DNA from: an uncultured Caulobacteraceae bacterium
GTDB taxonomy: Bacteria > Pseudomonadota > Alphaproteobacteria > Caulobacterales > Caulobacteraceae
Length of the DNA stretch: 64,000 bases
Assembly: GCA_903929535.1 (NCBI GenBank)
Contig: CAIYVC010000125.1
Span: 1-64,000, forward strand
Direction: 5' to 3'
Part shown: piece after piece, positions 17,048-26,587 of the stretch
Position numbering within the stretch: the stretch's first letter is position 1
Layout: every line of letters starts with the position of its first letter
Program-made: the position numbers and the translations under genes
The notes under the pieces: model-generated
The model's input: the letters and a program-made list of their open reading frames with translations, nothing else
What the model was told of the DNA's origin: nothing
Database searches by the model: none

Positions 17048-17845
17048 CTAACGGAGTCGGCGCGCCGCCCGCCTGGCGATCCTCATCACCACATCCTCAG
17101 GAAGAAGTCGCGCCAGGGCGACGATCACCCGGTTGGGCCAGCCGGTGATGCACATGGGCCGATTGGCCTCCACGGCTGCGAACCCCGCCCGGGCCACGGT
17201 CTCGGCGTCCTGCCACATCAGCTGGGGGATGCGGCCCATCTGGGCGCGCATTCCGTTGACGTCGTGGAATTCCGAATAGGTCAGGCCGGGGCAGAGCGCG
17301 GTGACATGCACCCCCTTGCCCAGCATCTCCAGATGCAGGCTCTGCGAGAACTTGACCACGAAGCTCTTGGCCGGGCCGTAAAGCGTATGGCTGGGCATGG
17401 CCGGGACCAGGCCCGCCACCGAGGCCACATTGATCACCCGGCCAAAGCCGCGCTCGGCCATGCCGGGGGCCAGGCGGTGGGTCAGTTCGCATACGGCTGT
17501 CACGAGCACCTGGAGAAACGCCTGCTGCTCGCGCCAGTCGGTGCGGATGTAGGTCCCCGGCAGGCCGTAGCCGGCGTTGTTGACCAGGGCGTCGACCGTG
17601 CGGCCCTCGGCGGCGATGGCGGCGACGAGACGTTCAATGGCGCCGGGTTCCGCGAGATCGGCGGTGAAGGTCAGGGCCTGCACCCCGAACCGGCCCTGAA
17701 TGTCGCGCGCCAGGGCCTCCAGCCGCTCGGTCCGCCGCGCGGTCAGGGCGACGTCATAGCCGTTGGCGGCATAGACGCGGGCGAAGGCTTCGCCGATGCC
17801 GGCGGAGGCGCCGGTGATCAGGCAGAGTCTGCGGGTCTGGCTCAG
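17048..17845 (-). CDS. Short-chain dehydrogenase/reductase, apparent CTG start
   Basis: Classical SDR oxidoreductase with NAD(P)-binding TGASAGIG (11-18), NNAG (89-92), catalytic Ser142 in ASVAG and Tyr156-x3-Lys160 in YGPAK. The Rossmann opening RRLCLITGASAGIG can only be included if translation starts at CTG (17843-17845), since no in-frame ATG, GTG or TTG occurs before the GTG at 17683, which would delete the cofactor site. The CTG overlaps the upstream Rrf2 gene stop as CTGA. With it the protein is 265 residues, normal for the family. Substrate unknown. Confidence 0.85.
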   Translation of the reverse strand: MSQTRRLCLITGASAGIGEAFARVYAANGYDVALTARRTERLEALARDIQGRFGVQALTFTADLAEPGAIERLVAAIAAEGRTVDALVNNAGYGLPGTYIRTDWREQQAFLQVLVTAVCELTHRLAPGMAERGFGRVINVASVAGLVPAMPSHTLYGPAKSFVVKFSQSLHLEMLGKGVHVTALCPGLTYSEFHDVNGMRAQMGRIPQLMWQDAETVARAGFAAVEANRPMCITGWPNRVIVALARLLPEDVVMRIARRAARRLR

Positions 17846-18279
17846 GCGGCCGCCGAGGCGCCGGCGCCCTCGAGCAGGTCGGCGACGGTCACGTGCGACA
17901 GCCGGTCTGCGGCGGCGGTGTCGGCGGCCTTGATGGCGGCGGCCACGGCGCGGGGGATGTGTTCGCTGACCGGGCAGCCCTTGGCCCCCAGCGTCGGCAC
18001 GCCCAGGTGAGCGCAGCCGTTCACCGAGCGCAGCACCAGATCAAGCGTGATGGTTTCCGGCGCCCGGGTCAGCCAGGCCCCGCCGCCCGCGCCCGTGCGG
18101 GTGCAGATCAGCCCGGCGCGGGCCAGCATCGCCGTCACCCGCCGCACCACCACCGGATTGGTGGGCACCGACGCGGCCAGAGCCGCGCTCGACACCGCGG
18201 CCGGCGGCGAGAACGCGCCCTTGTGGGCGAGATAGGCCAGCACATGGGCCGCCACAGGAAATCTTTGGCTATCGGACAT
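17842..18279 (-). CDS. Rrf2-family transcriptional regulator
   Basis: A 145-residue winged-helix protein of the Rrf2 family (relatives: IscR, NsrR). It opens MSDSQRFPVAAHVLAYLAHK and has the helix-turn-helix VSSAALAASVPTNPVVVRRVTA... around residues 29-52, and wing GAGGGAWLTRAPETITL. Three cysteines (in GLICTR, NGCAHLG and KGCPVS) might bind a cofactor, though their spacing differs from the IscR cluster. It is divergent from kup, with 213 bp between, and translationally coupled to the downstream SDR gene. Confidence 0.88.
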   Translation of the reverse strand: MSDSQRFPVAAHVLAYLAHKGAFSPPAAVSSAALAASVPTNPVVVRRVTAMLARAGLICTRTGAGGGAWLTRAPETITLDLVLRSVNGCAHLGVPTLGAKGCPVSEHIPRAVAAAIKAADTAAADRLSHVTVADLLEGAGASAAA

Positions 18280-18492
18280 CTGTGCTCAAGGTAATGTCTG
18301 CGGCCTTTTCTTCAATGGTTTGTTGCCGGATTTGCTTGGCCGGGCCCTGTATTGAGCGCCAAATCGAGCGCCCATTGAACTCGTCTTCGCGCCAGCGATT
18401 GAAGGGGGCGAGGAAAGGGAGTATTGGCGCCGCCTGCAATCGAGTGGGCCGTCCGACCGGATCAATTCCACGGACTTCCCCGGAGAGTTTGA

Positions 18493-20463
18493 ATGGCTGA
18501 AGAAGCCGAGCCTATTCCATCGGCGGAGGCCACTGCGGCGACCGGCGCCGCAGGTCACCATACAACCGACAAGACCCCCGACACCGGCCACGGCGGCCAC
18601 GGTTCGCAGGGCTTCGCGACCATGGCTCTTGGCGCCATCGGCGTGGTGTTCGGCGACATCGGCACCAGCCCCCTCTATGCCATGCGCGAGGCGCTATCGC
18701 ACGCCCGCACCACCGACAATATCGAGCTCTCGGTGCTGGGGGTGGTCTCGCTGGTGCTGTGGGCCCTGACCCTGATCGTCACGGTCAAGTACGTCATCTT
18801 CCTGATGCGGGCCGACAACAAGGGCGAGGGCGGCACCCTGGCCCTGATGGCCCTGGCGCAGCGGGCTCTGGGCCGCCGGTCCACCACCGTCTTCTTCCTC
18901 GGCGTTGTCGGCGCCTCGCTGTTCTACGGCGACGGCATGATCACCCCCGCCATCTCAGTCATGGGCGCCATCGAGGGCCTGAAGGACGCGCCGGGCATCG
19001 GCCATGCGCTCAGGCCCTACGTCCTGCCGCTTTCAGCCTTCATCCTGATCATTATCTTCATGGTGCAGTCGCGCGGGACGCAGAAGATCGCCACCCTGTT
19101 CGGGCCGATCACCACCCTGTGGTTCCTGACCCTGGCGGCGCTGGGCGTCTATCATCTGATGGACGACTGGTCGATTTTGCGCGCCTTCAGCCCCTATTAC
19201 GGCGTGCGCTTCCTGCTGGAGAACGGCTTCATCGGCTTCGTCATCCTGGGCAGCGTCTTCCTGGCGGTGACCGGCGCCGAGGCGCTCTACGCCGACATGG
19301 GCCACTTCGGCAAAGCCCCGATCCGCGCCGCCTGGCTCGTCTTGGTCTTCCCCAGCCTGGCGCTGAACTATCTGGGCCAGGGCGCCATGGTGCTGGACCA
19401 CCCGGCAACCGCCGTCGACCCCTTCTACCGCATGGTGCCTCAGGCGGTTTACTGGCCGGTCCTGCTGCTGGCCACCGCCGCCGCCGTCATCGCCAGCCAG
19501 GCGGTGATCACCGGCGCCTTCTCCATGACCCAGCAGGCCGTGCAGCTGGGTCTTCTGCCCCGCATCGAGATCAAGCGTACCTCCGAGACCCAGGCCGGCC
19601 AGATCTTCGTGCCCTCGGTCAATCAGCTGCTGATGTTCGGCGTCCTGGCTCTGCTGTTCATGTTCCGCAGCTCCACCCGCCTGGCCTCGGCCTACGGCAT
19701 CGCCGTGACCGGCTCGATGTTCGTGGACACCCTGCTGGCCTTTGTGGTCCTGCGTAAATTCTTCCATTGGTCGACCGCGCGCACGCTCTGCCTGATCGTG
19801 CCGCTGGGCCTTCTGGACCTGGTGTTCATCTCCTCCAATCTGCTCAAGATCCCCGACGGCGCCTGGTTGCCGCTGGTGTTCGGCCTGGTGCTGGTGCTGA
19901 TGATGTGGACCTGGACTCGCGGCGCCCACATCCTCACCGAGAAGGCCCGCCGCGACAGCGTCCGCCTGGACGAGCTGATCGAGATCCTTCGCGCCCGCGC
20001 GCCCCACCGGGTGCCCGGCGCAGCCATCTTCCTGACTTCCGATCCGGACATGGCGCCCGTCGCCCTGATGCATAATCTCAAGCACAACAAGGTGCTGCAC
20101 GAGAAGAACGTGATCCTGACGGTGCGCACCGCCGAGACGCCGCGGGTCGATGACGACGCCCGCCTGACCATCGAGGCCATCAACGACGACTTCAAGAAGG
20201 TGGTGGTCTTCTACGGCTTCATGGAAAGCCCGAACCTGCCCAAGGCGCTGGCGCTCTGCCGCAAGCACGGGCTGAAGTTCGACATCATGTCGACCTCCTT
20301 CTTCCTGGGCCGCCGTTCGGTGGTGCCCTCGGCTCACTCGGGCATGCCGCTGTGGCAGGACAAGGTGTTCATCTACCTGATGAAGAACGCCGCCAATCCA
20401 ACCGAATTCTTCAAGATCCCGCCCGGCCGCGTGGTCGAGCTGGGCGCTCAGGTCACGGTCTAG
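18493..20463 (+). CDS. kup: Low-affinity potassium transporter Kup
   Basis: Proton-coupled potassium importer of the KUP/HAK/KT family in the inner membrane. It has 656 residues: a polar N-terminal tail rich in His and Thr (1-38), GDIGTSPLYAMREA (54-67, the family signature), about twelve transmembrane segments to roughly residue 480, then a cytoplasmic C-terminal domain (HRVPGAAIFLTSDPDMAPVA and on). The 213-bp upstream region shared with the Rrf2 regulator shows no riboswitch that I recognise. The last 11 bases overlap the convergent nucleotidase gene. Confidence 0.97.
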   Translation: MAEEAEPIPSAEATAATGAAGHHTTDKTPDTGHGGHGSQGFATMALGAIGVVFGDIGTSPLYAMREALSHARTTDNIELSVLGVVSLVLWALTLIVTVKYVIFLMRADNKGEGGTLALMALAQRALGRRSTTVFFLGVVGASLFYGDGMITPAISVMGAIEGLKDAPGIGHALRPYVLPLSAFILIIIFMVQSRGTQKIATLFGPITTLWFLTLAALGVYHLMDDWSILRAFSPYYGVRFLLENGFIGFVILGSVFLAVTGAEALYADMGHFGKAPIRAAWLVLVFPSLALNYLGQGAMVLDHPATAVDPFYRMVPQAVYWPVLLLATAAAVIASQAVITGAFSMTQQAVQLGLLPRIEIKRTSETQAGQIFVPSVNQLLMFGVLALLFMFRSSTRLASAYGIAVTGSMFVDTLLAFVVLRKFFHWSTARTLCLIVPLGLLDLVFISSNLLKIPDGAWLPLVFGLVLVLMMWTWTRGAHILTEKARRDSVRLDELIEILRARAPHRVPGAAIFLTSDPDMAPVALMHNLKHNKVLHEKNVILTVRTAETPRVDDDARLTIEAINDDFKKVVVFYGFMESPNLPKALALCRKHGLKFDIMSTSFFLGRRSVVPSAHSGMPLWQDKVFIYLMKNAANPTEFFKIPPGRVVELGAQVTV

Positions 20464-22204
20464 CGCTGAGGTTCGTGACCCGGTCCGGCGTCGGCGGCGT
20501 CACCGGGGCGCCGCTGAGATAGGCCTGCAGGGCGTCGATATCCTGGGGTCCGCCCAGCGGCTGGGTCCCCTTGGCCAAGGCTTCAAAGCCCCCGCCGCCC
20601 TGCGCCAGGAAGGTGTTCAGCGTCACCCGGTAAGCCGTGGCGTCCTCCACCGGCTTGCCGTCCAGCGTCAGCGCCACGATCCGCTGTCCCACCGGCCGGG
20701 CCGCGTCGAAACTGTAGCGGGCGCCGGAGGAGACCATCAGGGAGTCGATGGTGCCGGGCTGGCCGTTGGCGCCCGGAAACTCCGCCTCCAGAGCGTCCTT
20801 GATCTGCCGTCCGGTCAGGCTGACCACGATCAGGGCGTCGCCGAACGGCTGGACGGTGAACAGCTGATCGTAGGCGACCGCGCCGCCCGCGCCGGGGATC
20901 AGTTCGGCCCGCACTCCGCCGGCGTTGATCATGGCGATCTGAGCGCCGCCCATCTTGGTATCGCGGGTCGCGGCCAGCTCGGCATCAGCCACCAGGTCTC
21001 CGATCACGGTCTCGCGGCCCAGCGTCTCGACCCGCGTCGCCGCCCCGGTCAGATGCCCGGCGGTCTGCGAAGCCAAGGGGGCGGCGGCGGCGGCGTAGCG
21101 GGCGACCAGGGCGGCGGCGGCGGGATCGGCGGGGAAGACCGGAAAGGTCGGCTGCAGGGGCACAGGTCCCCGGTTGCCCGTATAGGCCTCGCCCTGGACG
21201 ATCACATTGTCGGCCCGCTTGCCGGTCACGCGATGATGCGCGGGGTCGATGGTCAGGGTGACGTCGGTCAGGAGCTTGCCGTTGAGCCCCGCGCTGGTCA
21301 GCAGGAAGGGCTTGTTCGGATTGATGCGACCGTAATCGCAGACATAGGCCTCATGCGTATGGCCCGACAGGACCACGTCCACCCGGCTGTCGAGCCGGTC
21401 TAGGATCGGCAGGATCGCGCCCGTGAAGCCCGCGCAGCTCTTGTCGTTGTAGCCCACCGTGGTCACCCCGCCCTGGTGGATCAGCAGTACGATGGCGTCG
21501 GCGCCTGCCTTGCGCAGCTTGGGGACTAGGGCGTTTACCGTGTCCGCCTCGTCCTTGAAGCTGAGGCCCGCCACCCCCGACGGCGACACGATCTCCGGCG
21601 CGCTCTTCAGAGTCAGGCCGATGAAGGCGACGCGGACGCGCCCCTTGCCCTTGCCGAACGTGCGGATGGCGTAGGGGTCAAAAAGCGGCGCGCCGGTCTC
21701 GGTCAGGATGTTGGCCGTCAGGTAGTGGAAGTTCGCGCCCGTGAAGTCCTTGTCTACCGCGCAGGGCTGTTTCGTTGTCAGCTTCTGGCAGCCGCCGTGG
21801 GCCAGCCGCTGCAGTTCGGGGCGGCTGCGGTCCAGTTCGTGGTTACCCACCGCGCTGAAATCCAGCCCGGCCAGGTTCATGGCCTCGATGCTCGGCTCGT
21901 CGAGGAACAGGGCCGAAAGCAGGGGCGAGGCGCCGATCAGGTCCCCGGCGGCCACGGTCACATGGTTGGGGCTCCTGGCCTCCAGCCGCTTGATGGCCGA
22001 GACCAGATAGGCGGCTCCTCCGGCGGGCACGGCGGCGGTCCCGCCCCCAGGTAGAGGCGCGGTTATGCTCTGACGCGGCGGCGCCAGGTTGCCGTGGAAG
22101 TCGTTGAAGGCGACGATCTTGACCGTGACCGGCTTGGCCCACACCGTCCCGCCGCCGAGGCAGCAGGTCAGGGCGAGGGCGGCGGCGGCCAGTGTCGATC
22201 TCAT
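20453..22204 (-). CDS. Exported bifunctional metallophosphatase/5'-nucleotidase (UshA-like)
   Basis: Periplasmic nucleotide or sugar-nucleotide hydrolase with 583 residues. A signal peptide (MRSTLAAAALALTCCLGGG, cleavage near AKA/WAK) is followed by a calcineurin-like metallophosphatase domain with AFNDFHGNL (32-40), GDLIGASPL, GNHELDRS (120-127) and a GHTHE metal site, then the 5'-nucleotidase C-terminal domain (GGVRAELIPG, LNTFLAQGGGGFEAL near the end). I choose the ATG at 22202 because it begins the signal sequence. It is divergent from argG. Substrate is not determined by sequence. Confidence 0.92.
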   Translation of the reverse strand: MRSTLAAAALALTCCLGGGTVWAKPVTVKIVAFNDFHGNLAPPRQSITAPLPGGGTAAVPAGGAAYLVSAIKRLEARSPNHVTVAAGDLIGASPLLSALFLDEPSIEAMNLAGLDFSAVGNHELDRSRPELQRLAHGGCQKLTTKQPCAVDKDFTGANFHYLTANILTETGAPLFDPYAIRTFGKGKGRVRVAFIGLTLKSAPEIVSPSGVAGLSFKDEADTVNALVPKLRKAGADAIVLLIHQGGVTTVGYNDKSCAGFTGAILPILDRLDSRVDVVLSGHTHEAYVCDYGRINPNKPFLLTSAGLNGKLLTDVTLTIDPAHHRVTGKRADNVIVQGEAYTGNRGPVPLQPTFPVFPADPAAAALVARYAAAAAPLASQTAGHLTGAATRVETLGRETVIGDLVADAELAATRDTKMGGAQIAMINAGGVRAELIPGAGGAVAYDQLFTVQPFGDALIVVSLTGRQIKDALEAEFPGANGQPGTIDSLMVSSGARYSFDAARPVGQRIVALTLDGKPVEDATAYRVTLNTFLAQGGGGFEALAKGTQPLGGPQDIDALQAYLSGAPVTPPTPDRVTNLSARP

Positions 22205-22365
22205 GCGTCCGGATGCTCCGTGGTCGAACGGCTCCAAGCAAGCCATGAGGCCGCCCGGCGCGCCAGCGTTTCTGCGTTTGCGACACGTTCAGGGTTGAAC
22301 GGCGCGCCAATCCGCCTTTTAACGCGCCAGCCTGTCTTCTCTCCGCCCGCCTAAAGGTAAAGCCC

Positions 22366-23610
22366 ATGGCCGCCAGCAGCGCCCAGCCCGTCAAGAAAGT
22401 CGTCCTGGCCTATTCCGGCGGCCTGGACACCTCGATCATCCTGAAGTGGCTGCAGCAGACCTACAACTGCGAGGTGGTCACCTTCACCGCCGATCTCGGC
22501 CAGGGCGAGGAGCTGGAGCCCGCGCGCAAGAAGGCCCTGCTGCTGGGCATCAAGCCCGAGAACATCTTCATCGAGGACCTGCGCGAGGAATTCGTGCGCG
22601 ACTACGTCTTCCCGATGTTCCGCGCCAACACCGTCTACGAAGGCCAGTACCTGCTGGGAACCTCCATCGCCCGCCCGCTGATCGCCAAGACCCAGATCGA
22701 CATCGCCCGCAAAGTCGGCGCCGACGCCGTCTGTCACGGGGCCACCGGCAAGGGCAACGACCAGGTCCGCTTCGAGGTCGGCTACTACGCGCTGGAGCCC
22801 GACATCCGGGTGATCGCCCCCTGGCGCGAGTGGGACTTCGTCAGCCGCGAGCAGCTGATCGCCTTCGCCGAGGAAAACCAAATCCCGATCGCCAAGGACA
22901 AGCGCGGCGAGAGCCCCTTCTCGGTCGACGCCAACCTTCTGCACTCCTCCTCCGAGGGCAAGGTGCTGGAGGACCCGGCGGTCGAGGCGCCGGAATTCGT
23001 CTATCAGCGCACCATCGCGCCCGAGGATGCGCCCGACACGCCGGTCGTCTTCACCATGGATTTCGAGCGCGGCGATCCGGTGGCCATCGACGGCCAGCGC
23101 CTGTCTCCGGCGGCCCTGCTCACCAAGCTGAACCAGCTCGGCCATGACTCGGGCGTCGGGCGTCTGGATCTGGTGGAAAACCGCTATGTCGGGATGAAGT
23201 CGCGCGGCGTCTACGAGACCCCCGGCGGCACCATCCTGCTGGGCGCCCACCGCGGCATCGAGTCGATCACGTTGGACCGCGGCGCCGGCCACCTGAAGGA
23301 CGAGCTGATGCCCCGCTATGCGGAGCTGATCTACAACGGCTTCTGGTTCTCGCCCGAGCGCATCATGCTGCAGGCCCTGATCGACAAGAGCCAGGAACTG
23401 GTCACCGGCCAAGTCACGATCAAGCTCTACAAGGGCAATGTCTCGATCATTGGCCGCACTAGCCCCTATTCGCTCTACGACCAGGAGCTGGTCACCTTTG
23501 AAGAGGGCAAGGTGGCCTATGACCACCGCGACGCGGCGGGCTTCATCAAGCTCAACGCCCTGCGCCTGCGGGTCGCCGCCAAGCGCGATCGCCGGGCGGC
23601 TCCCGAGTAG
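22366..23610 (+). CDS. argG: Argininosuccinate synthase
   Basis: Condenses citrulline and aspartate using ATP in arginine synthesis. It has 414 residues, with the N-type ATP pyrophosphatase P-loop AYSGGLDTS at 15-23, [13 protein letters not shown], and [18 protein letters not shown] near the C terminus. It starts [19 protein letters not shown]. The stop is followed after 11 bp by a 29-bp variant of the palindromic repeat, then by a convergent small gene. Confidence 0.98.
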   Translation: MAASSAQPVKKVVLAYSGGLDTSIILKWLQQTYNCEVVTFTADLGQGEELEPARKKALLLGIKPENIFIEDLREEFVRDYVFPMFRANTVYEGQYLLGTSIARPLIAKTQIDIARKVGADAVCHGATGKGNDQVRFEVGYYALEPDIRVIAPWREWDFVSREQLIAFAEENQIPIAKDKRGESPFSVDANLLHSSSEGKVLEDPAVEAPEFVYQRTIAPEDAPDTPVVFTMDFERGDPVAIDGQRLSPAALLTKLNQLGHDSGVGRLDLVENRYVGMKSRGVYETPGGTILLGAHRGIESITLDRGAGHLKDELMPRYAELIYNGFWFSPERIMLQALIDKSQELVTGQVTIKLYKGNVSIIGRTSPYSLYDQELVTFEEGKVAYDHRDAAGFIKLNALRLRVAAKRDRRAAPE

Positions 23611-23621
23611 GCTCTAAGCTT

Positions 23622-23650
23622 GCGCTATCGCCTCGCGGCTGCTTGAGCGC
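23622..23650. repeat. Intergenic palindrome, 29-bp variant (copy 4)
   Basis: Reads GCGCTATCGCCTCG then CGGCTGCTTGAGCGC. It is the same element with a 3-base insertion in the loop, keeping the GCGCT/AGCGC arms. It fills the gap between argG and the convergent glycine-zipper gene. Confidence 0.8.
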
Positions 23651-23653
23651 GGC

Positions 23654-23881
23654 CTAGTGGCGGTGATGGCGGTACCAGGCGCGACTGTGATGCACCACCA
23701 CGCGGTGATGGCGGCTGCCGACCACGGCCCCGGCGACGCCGCCGACGACCGCGCCCGGAGGTCCGGCGATCAACAGGCCCGAGCCCGCGCCGATGGCGGC
23801 GCCCGCGACGGGGCCTGCAGAGGCGGCGGTGGCCGCGCCCATCAGAGTCAGGGCGGCGGCGGAGATCATCAGAATCTTCAT
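23654..23881 (-). CDS. Small exported glycine-zipper protein with His-rich C terminus
   Basis: A 75-residue protein with signal peptide MKILMISAAALTLMGAATAASA, then a glycine-zipper stretch (GAAIGAGSGLLIAGPPGAVV, then GGVAGAVVG; about 26-55) and a basic His-rich end (RHHRVVVHHSRAWYRHHRH). Such proteins are common envelope-associated small proteins in alphaproteobacteria; the function is unknown. Its stop lies 3 bp from a palindromic repeat separating it from argG. Confidence 0.8.
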   Translation of the reverse strand: MKILMISAAALTLMGAATAASAGPVAGAAIGAGSGLLIAGPPGAVVGGVAGAVVGSRHHRVVVHHSRAWYRHHRH

Positions 23882-23985
23882 GGTCTAATCCAATCGTATG
23901 GGTTTTGGCCGCTCTAGACGCGGCCAGTGTGAACCGAACGCGCGCCTGCTCTGTCCGTTCCACCTCCGGCTGCTATCGTGCACTC

Positions 23986-24615
23986 ATGACCCTGCCCGTC
24001 GATCCCGCCCGCTACCTGACCTTCCTCGGCGCCATGGCCATCCTCGCCATCACCCCGGGCCCGGCCAATCTGTTCGCCGTGGCCAACGGCATGAGCCGGG
24101 GCAAGAAGGCGGTGCTGATGGGGGTGCTGGGCATGAACACCGCCACCCTGATCTGGTACGTGGCCGCCGCGCTTGGCCTCGGCGCCCTGGCCCTGGCCTT
24201 CCCCAAGGCGGTCCAGGCCCTCATCGTCGTGGGCGCGGCCTATCTGGTGTGGCTGGCCTACGGCGCCCTGAAGTCGGGTTTCGCCCCGCACGGCGGTCTC
24301 GGCCACGCCGCGATCAAGCCGGACCGCTCCGCCTACTGGGACGCCTTCACGGTGCAGATCACCAACCCGAAGATTCTGCTCTTCTTCGGCGCGGTCCTGC
24401 CGCCCTTCCTGGACTTCAAGCGCCCCCTGGCGGCGCAGTTCGTGATGTTCGCCGTGGCCACCGTGGCGCTCGATGTCGCCGCCGTCCTCGCCTACGGCTT
24501 CGGCGGCGCGGCCCTGGCTTCGCGCATGACCGACGCCCGTTTCCGCCGAGGCTTCTCCATTGCCGTGGCCGTGGTGCTGACCGCCGCGGCGGTGCTGATC
24601 GTCACCCGCCTCTAG
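23986..24615 (+). CDS. LysE/RhtB-family amino acid exporter
   Basis: A 209-residue inner membrane protein with about six transmembrane segments. The opening FLGAMAILAITPGPANLFAV carries the ITPGP motif of the LysE/RhtB family, and VQITNPKILLFFGAVLPPF is the second conserved block. I start it at the ATG at 23986 (MTLPVDPARYL), since the in-frame extension upstream is polar and not family-like. The substrate cannot be predicted; no LysR/LysG regulator is adjacent. Confidence 0.92.
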   Translation: MTLPVDPARYLTFLGAMAILAITPGPANLFAVANGMSRGKKAVLMGVLGMNTATLIWYVAAALGLGALALAFPKAVQALIVVGAAYLVWLAYGALKSGFAPHGGLGHAAIKPDRSAYWDAFTVQITNPKILLFFGAVLPPFLDFKRPLAAQFVMFAVATVALDVAAVLAYGFGGAALASRMTDARFRRGFSIAVAVVLTAAAVLIVTRL

Positions 24616-24765
24616 CAGCCCCGAACTCGGCGAACCAAGTTTTCGGAAACATTGGCGATGTCCAACGTCGGCCCGGAAACAAAGACCGTGCGCGGCAACC
24701 CAACTTCCGCCACGGTGTTTTGCTGTATTGTCCGCCGAACTATTTGCATTTGCCCGGAGCGGCCC

Positions 24766-25350
24766 ATGAAACGCGCCCTTATCGCCCTCGCCGCGACCGT
24801 CGCCTTCGCCGGCCTCGCCGCCTGCGAAACCGCCACCCCCTATCAGCCGCTCAAGATCGGCGACACCGAGACCGGCGGCTACAGCGACACCAAGCTCAAC
24901 GCCGACCACTTCCGCGTGGTCTTCTCCGGCAACGACCTGACTTCGCGTGAGACGACCGAGCGCTACCTGCTCTACCGGGCGGCGGAACTGACTGTCAGCC
25001 AGGGCTTCGACTGGTTCACCACCACCGACCGCCACACCGACAAGAAGAGCCAGGCCTTCATCGACCCGGACTACGGTTTCGGCTGGAGTCCCAACTGGCG
25101 ATTCCGCGGCCGCGTGGGCTGGGGCGGATGGGGCGCCTGGGGCGGCGGCTGGGGCGGACCCTGGGGTCCGGGTTGGGGCGGCGGCTGGGGCAGTCCATAC
25201 GGACCCGCCTCCGTGCAGGAGTTCAGCCGCTATGAGGTTTCCGCCGAGATCGCCCTGGGCCACGGCCCCCGACCCTCCGACGGCCGGGCGCTCGACGCCC
25301 GCGAGGTGATGATGAACCTCGGTCCCCAGATCCAGCGGCCTAAGGCCTGA
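24766..25350 (+). CDS. CC0125/CC1285-type lipoprotein with Gly/Trp-rich insert
   Basis: A 194-residue lipoprotein. The signal MKRALIALAATVAFAGLAAC has a lipobox (LAAC) placing Cys20 at the mature N terminus. Conserved-looking parts are GGYSDTKLNADHFRVVFSGN, SRETTERYLLYRAAELTVSQ and FDWFTTTDR. Residues about 112-145 are a low-complexity run of Gly, Trp and Pro. I recall Caulobacteraceae lipoproteins named CC0125/CC1285 with the same layout; the function is unknown. The 150-bp gap before it shows no obvious feature. Confidence 0.8.
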   Translation: MKRALIALAATVAFAGLAACETATPYQPLKIGDTETGGYSDTKLNADHFRVVFSGNDLTSRETTERYLLYRAAELTVSQGFDWFTTTDRHTDKKSQAFIDPDYGFGWSPNWRFRGRVGWGGWGAWGGGWGGPWGPGWGGGWGSPYGPASVQEFSRYEVSAEIALGHGPRPSDGRALDAREVMMNLGPQIQRPKA

Positions 25351-25429
25351 CGCCCGTACAGCACTGGTTTTTGTCCCTTAACCTCCCATCTGCTATGGCT
25401 CGCCGTCATTCGCAGAAGGAACACAGGTC

Positions 25430-26587
25430 TTGGGCGTCACCCTCGATCTCAAGCGCCCGGCTCTAGCCGCGCCGCAGGGCTCGCCCAACCTGTCGGGGAT
25501 GACCCGCGCCCAGATGCAGGCCGCTCTCGTCGAGCACGGCGCGGTCGGCCCGGACAAGGCGCGCATGCGCACGAACCAGATCTGGCGCTGGATCCACAAC
25601 TTCGGCGTCACCGAGTTCGGCCCGATGACCGATATCGGCAAGGACGTGCGCGCCGTGCTGGAGCGCGACTTCTCGCTCGGCCGCCCCGAGGTGGTGGAGC
25701 GTCAGGTCAGCCGCGATGGCACCCGCAAATGGCTGATCCGCTTCTCGCCCGGCGTCGAGGCCGAGACGGTGTTTATTCCGGGCGTGGGCCGCGCCGGGGC
25801 TCTGTGCGTCTCCAGCCAGGTCGGCTGCACCCTCAACTGCACCTTCTGCCACACCGGCACCCAGCCCCTGGTGCGCAATCTGACCGCCGCCGAGATCATG
25901 GCCCAGGTGCAGATCGCGCGGGACGACCTCGGCGAATGGCCCTCGCCCGCCGGCGAGCGCCAGCTCAGCAACATCGTCTTCATGGGCATGGGCGAGCCGC
26001 TCTACAATCTGGACAGCGTCGCGGACGCCATCGAGATCATTTCCGACAACGAGGGCACCGCCATCTCGCGGCGGCGGATCACCATCTCGACCTCCGGCGT
26101 GGTCCCCGAGATCCCCCGCGCGGGCGAGCTGACCCAGGCCATGCTGGCCATCTCCCTGCACGCCACCAACGACGCCCTGCGCGACGAACTGGTGCCGCTC
26201 AACCGCCGCTATCCGATCCAGGAGCTGCTGGCCGCCATCAAGGCCTATCCGGGCCTCAGCAACGCCCGCCGCGTCACCTTCGAATACGTCATGCTGAAGG
26301 GGATCAACGACAGCCCCGCTGAGGCCAAGGCGCTGGTCAGCCTGCTCAAGGGCATCCCGGCCAAGATCAACCTGATCCCGTTCAACCCTTGGCCCGGCAG
26401 CCCCTACGCCTGCTCCGACTGGGGCACGATCGAGAAGTTCGCCGCCATCATCAACCGCGCCGGCTACGCCTCCCCGATCCGCACCCCGCGCGGCCGCGAC
26501 ATCCTCGCCGCCTGCGGCCAGCTCAAGTCCGAGAGCGAGAAGACTCGGGCCAGCGACCTGCGCAAACAGGCCAAGGCCGAAGCCTAG
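25430..26587 (+). CDS. rlmN: Dual-specificity RNA methyltransferase RlmN
   Basis: Radical SAM enzyme that methylates C2 of A2503 in 23S rRNA and A37 in some tRNAs. It has 385 residues. The cluster motif is C-T-L-N-C-T-F-C (Cys133, Cys137, Cys140); Cys126 and Cys362 correspond to the resolving and methyl-carrying cysteines of E. coli RlmN. The start is TTG at 25430, preceded by AGAAGGA with 9-base spacing; the next ATG ([10 protein letters not shown]) would trim about 23 residues. Its stop overlaps the convergent M16 protease stop by 4 bases. Confidence 0.95.
   Translation: MGVTLDLKRPALAAPQGSPNLSGMTRAQMQAALVEHGAVGPDKARMRTNQIWRWIHNFGVTEFGPMTDIGKDVRAVLERDFSLGRPEVVERQVSRDGTRKWLIRFSPGVEAETVFIPGVGRAGALCVSSQVGCTLNCTFCHTGTQPLVRNLTAAEIMAQVQIARDDLGEWPSPAGERQLSNIVFMGMGEPLYNLDSVADAIEIISDNEGTAISRRRITISTSGVVPEIPRAGELTQAMLAISLHATNDALRDELVPLNRRYPIQELLAAIKAYPGLSNARRVTFEYVMLKGINDSPAEAKALVSLLKGIPAKINLIPFNPWPGSPYACSDWGTIEKFAAIINRAGYASPIRTPRGRDILAACGQLKSESEKTRASDLRKQAKAEA

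Noticed and set aside
18280-18492. Possible riboswitch upstream of kup
   Set aside because: The 213-bp gap has no conserved aptamer pattern that I recognise, and it is shared with a divergent Rrf2 gene; it is more likely a promoter region.
19033-20337. 434-codon minus-strand open frame
   Set aside because: Antisense to kup; low-complexity His/Gln/Asp/Gly composition with no domain.
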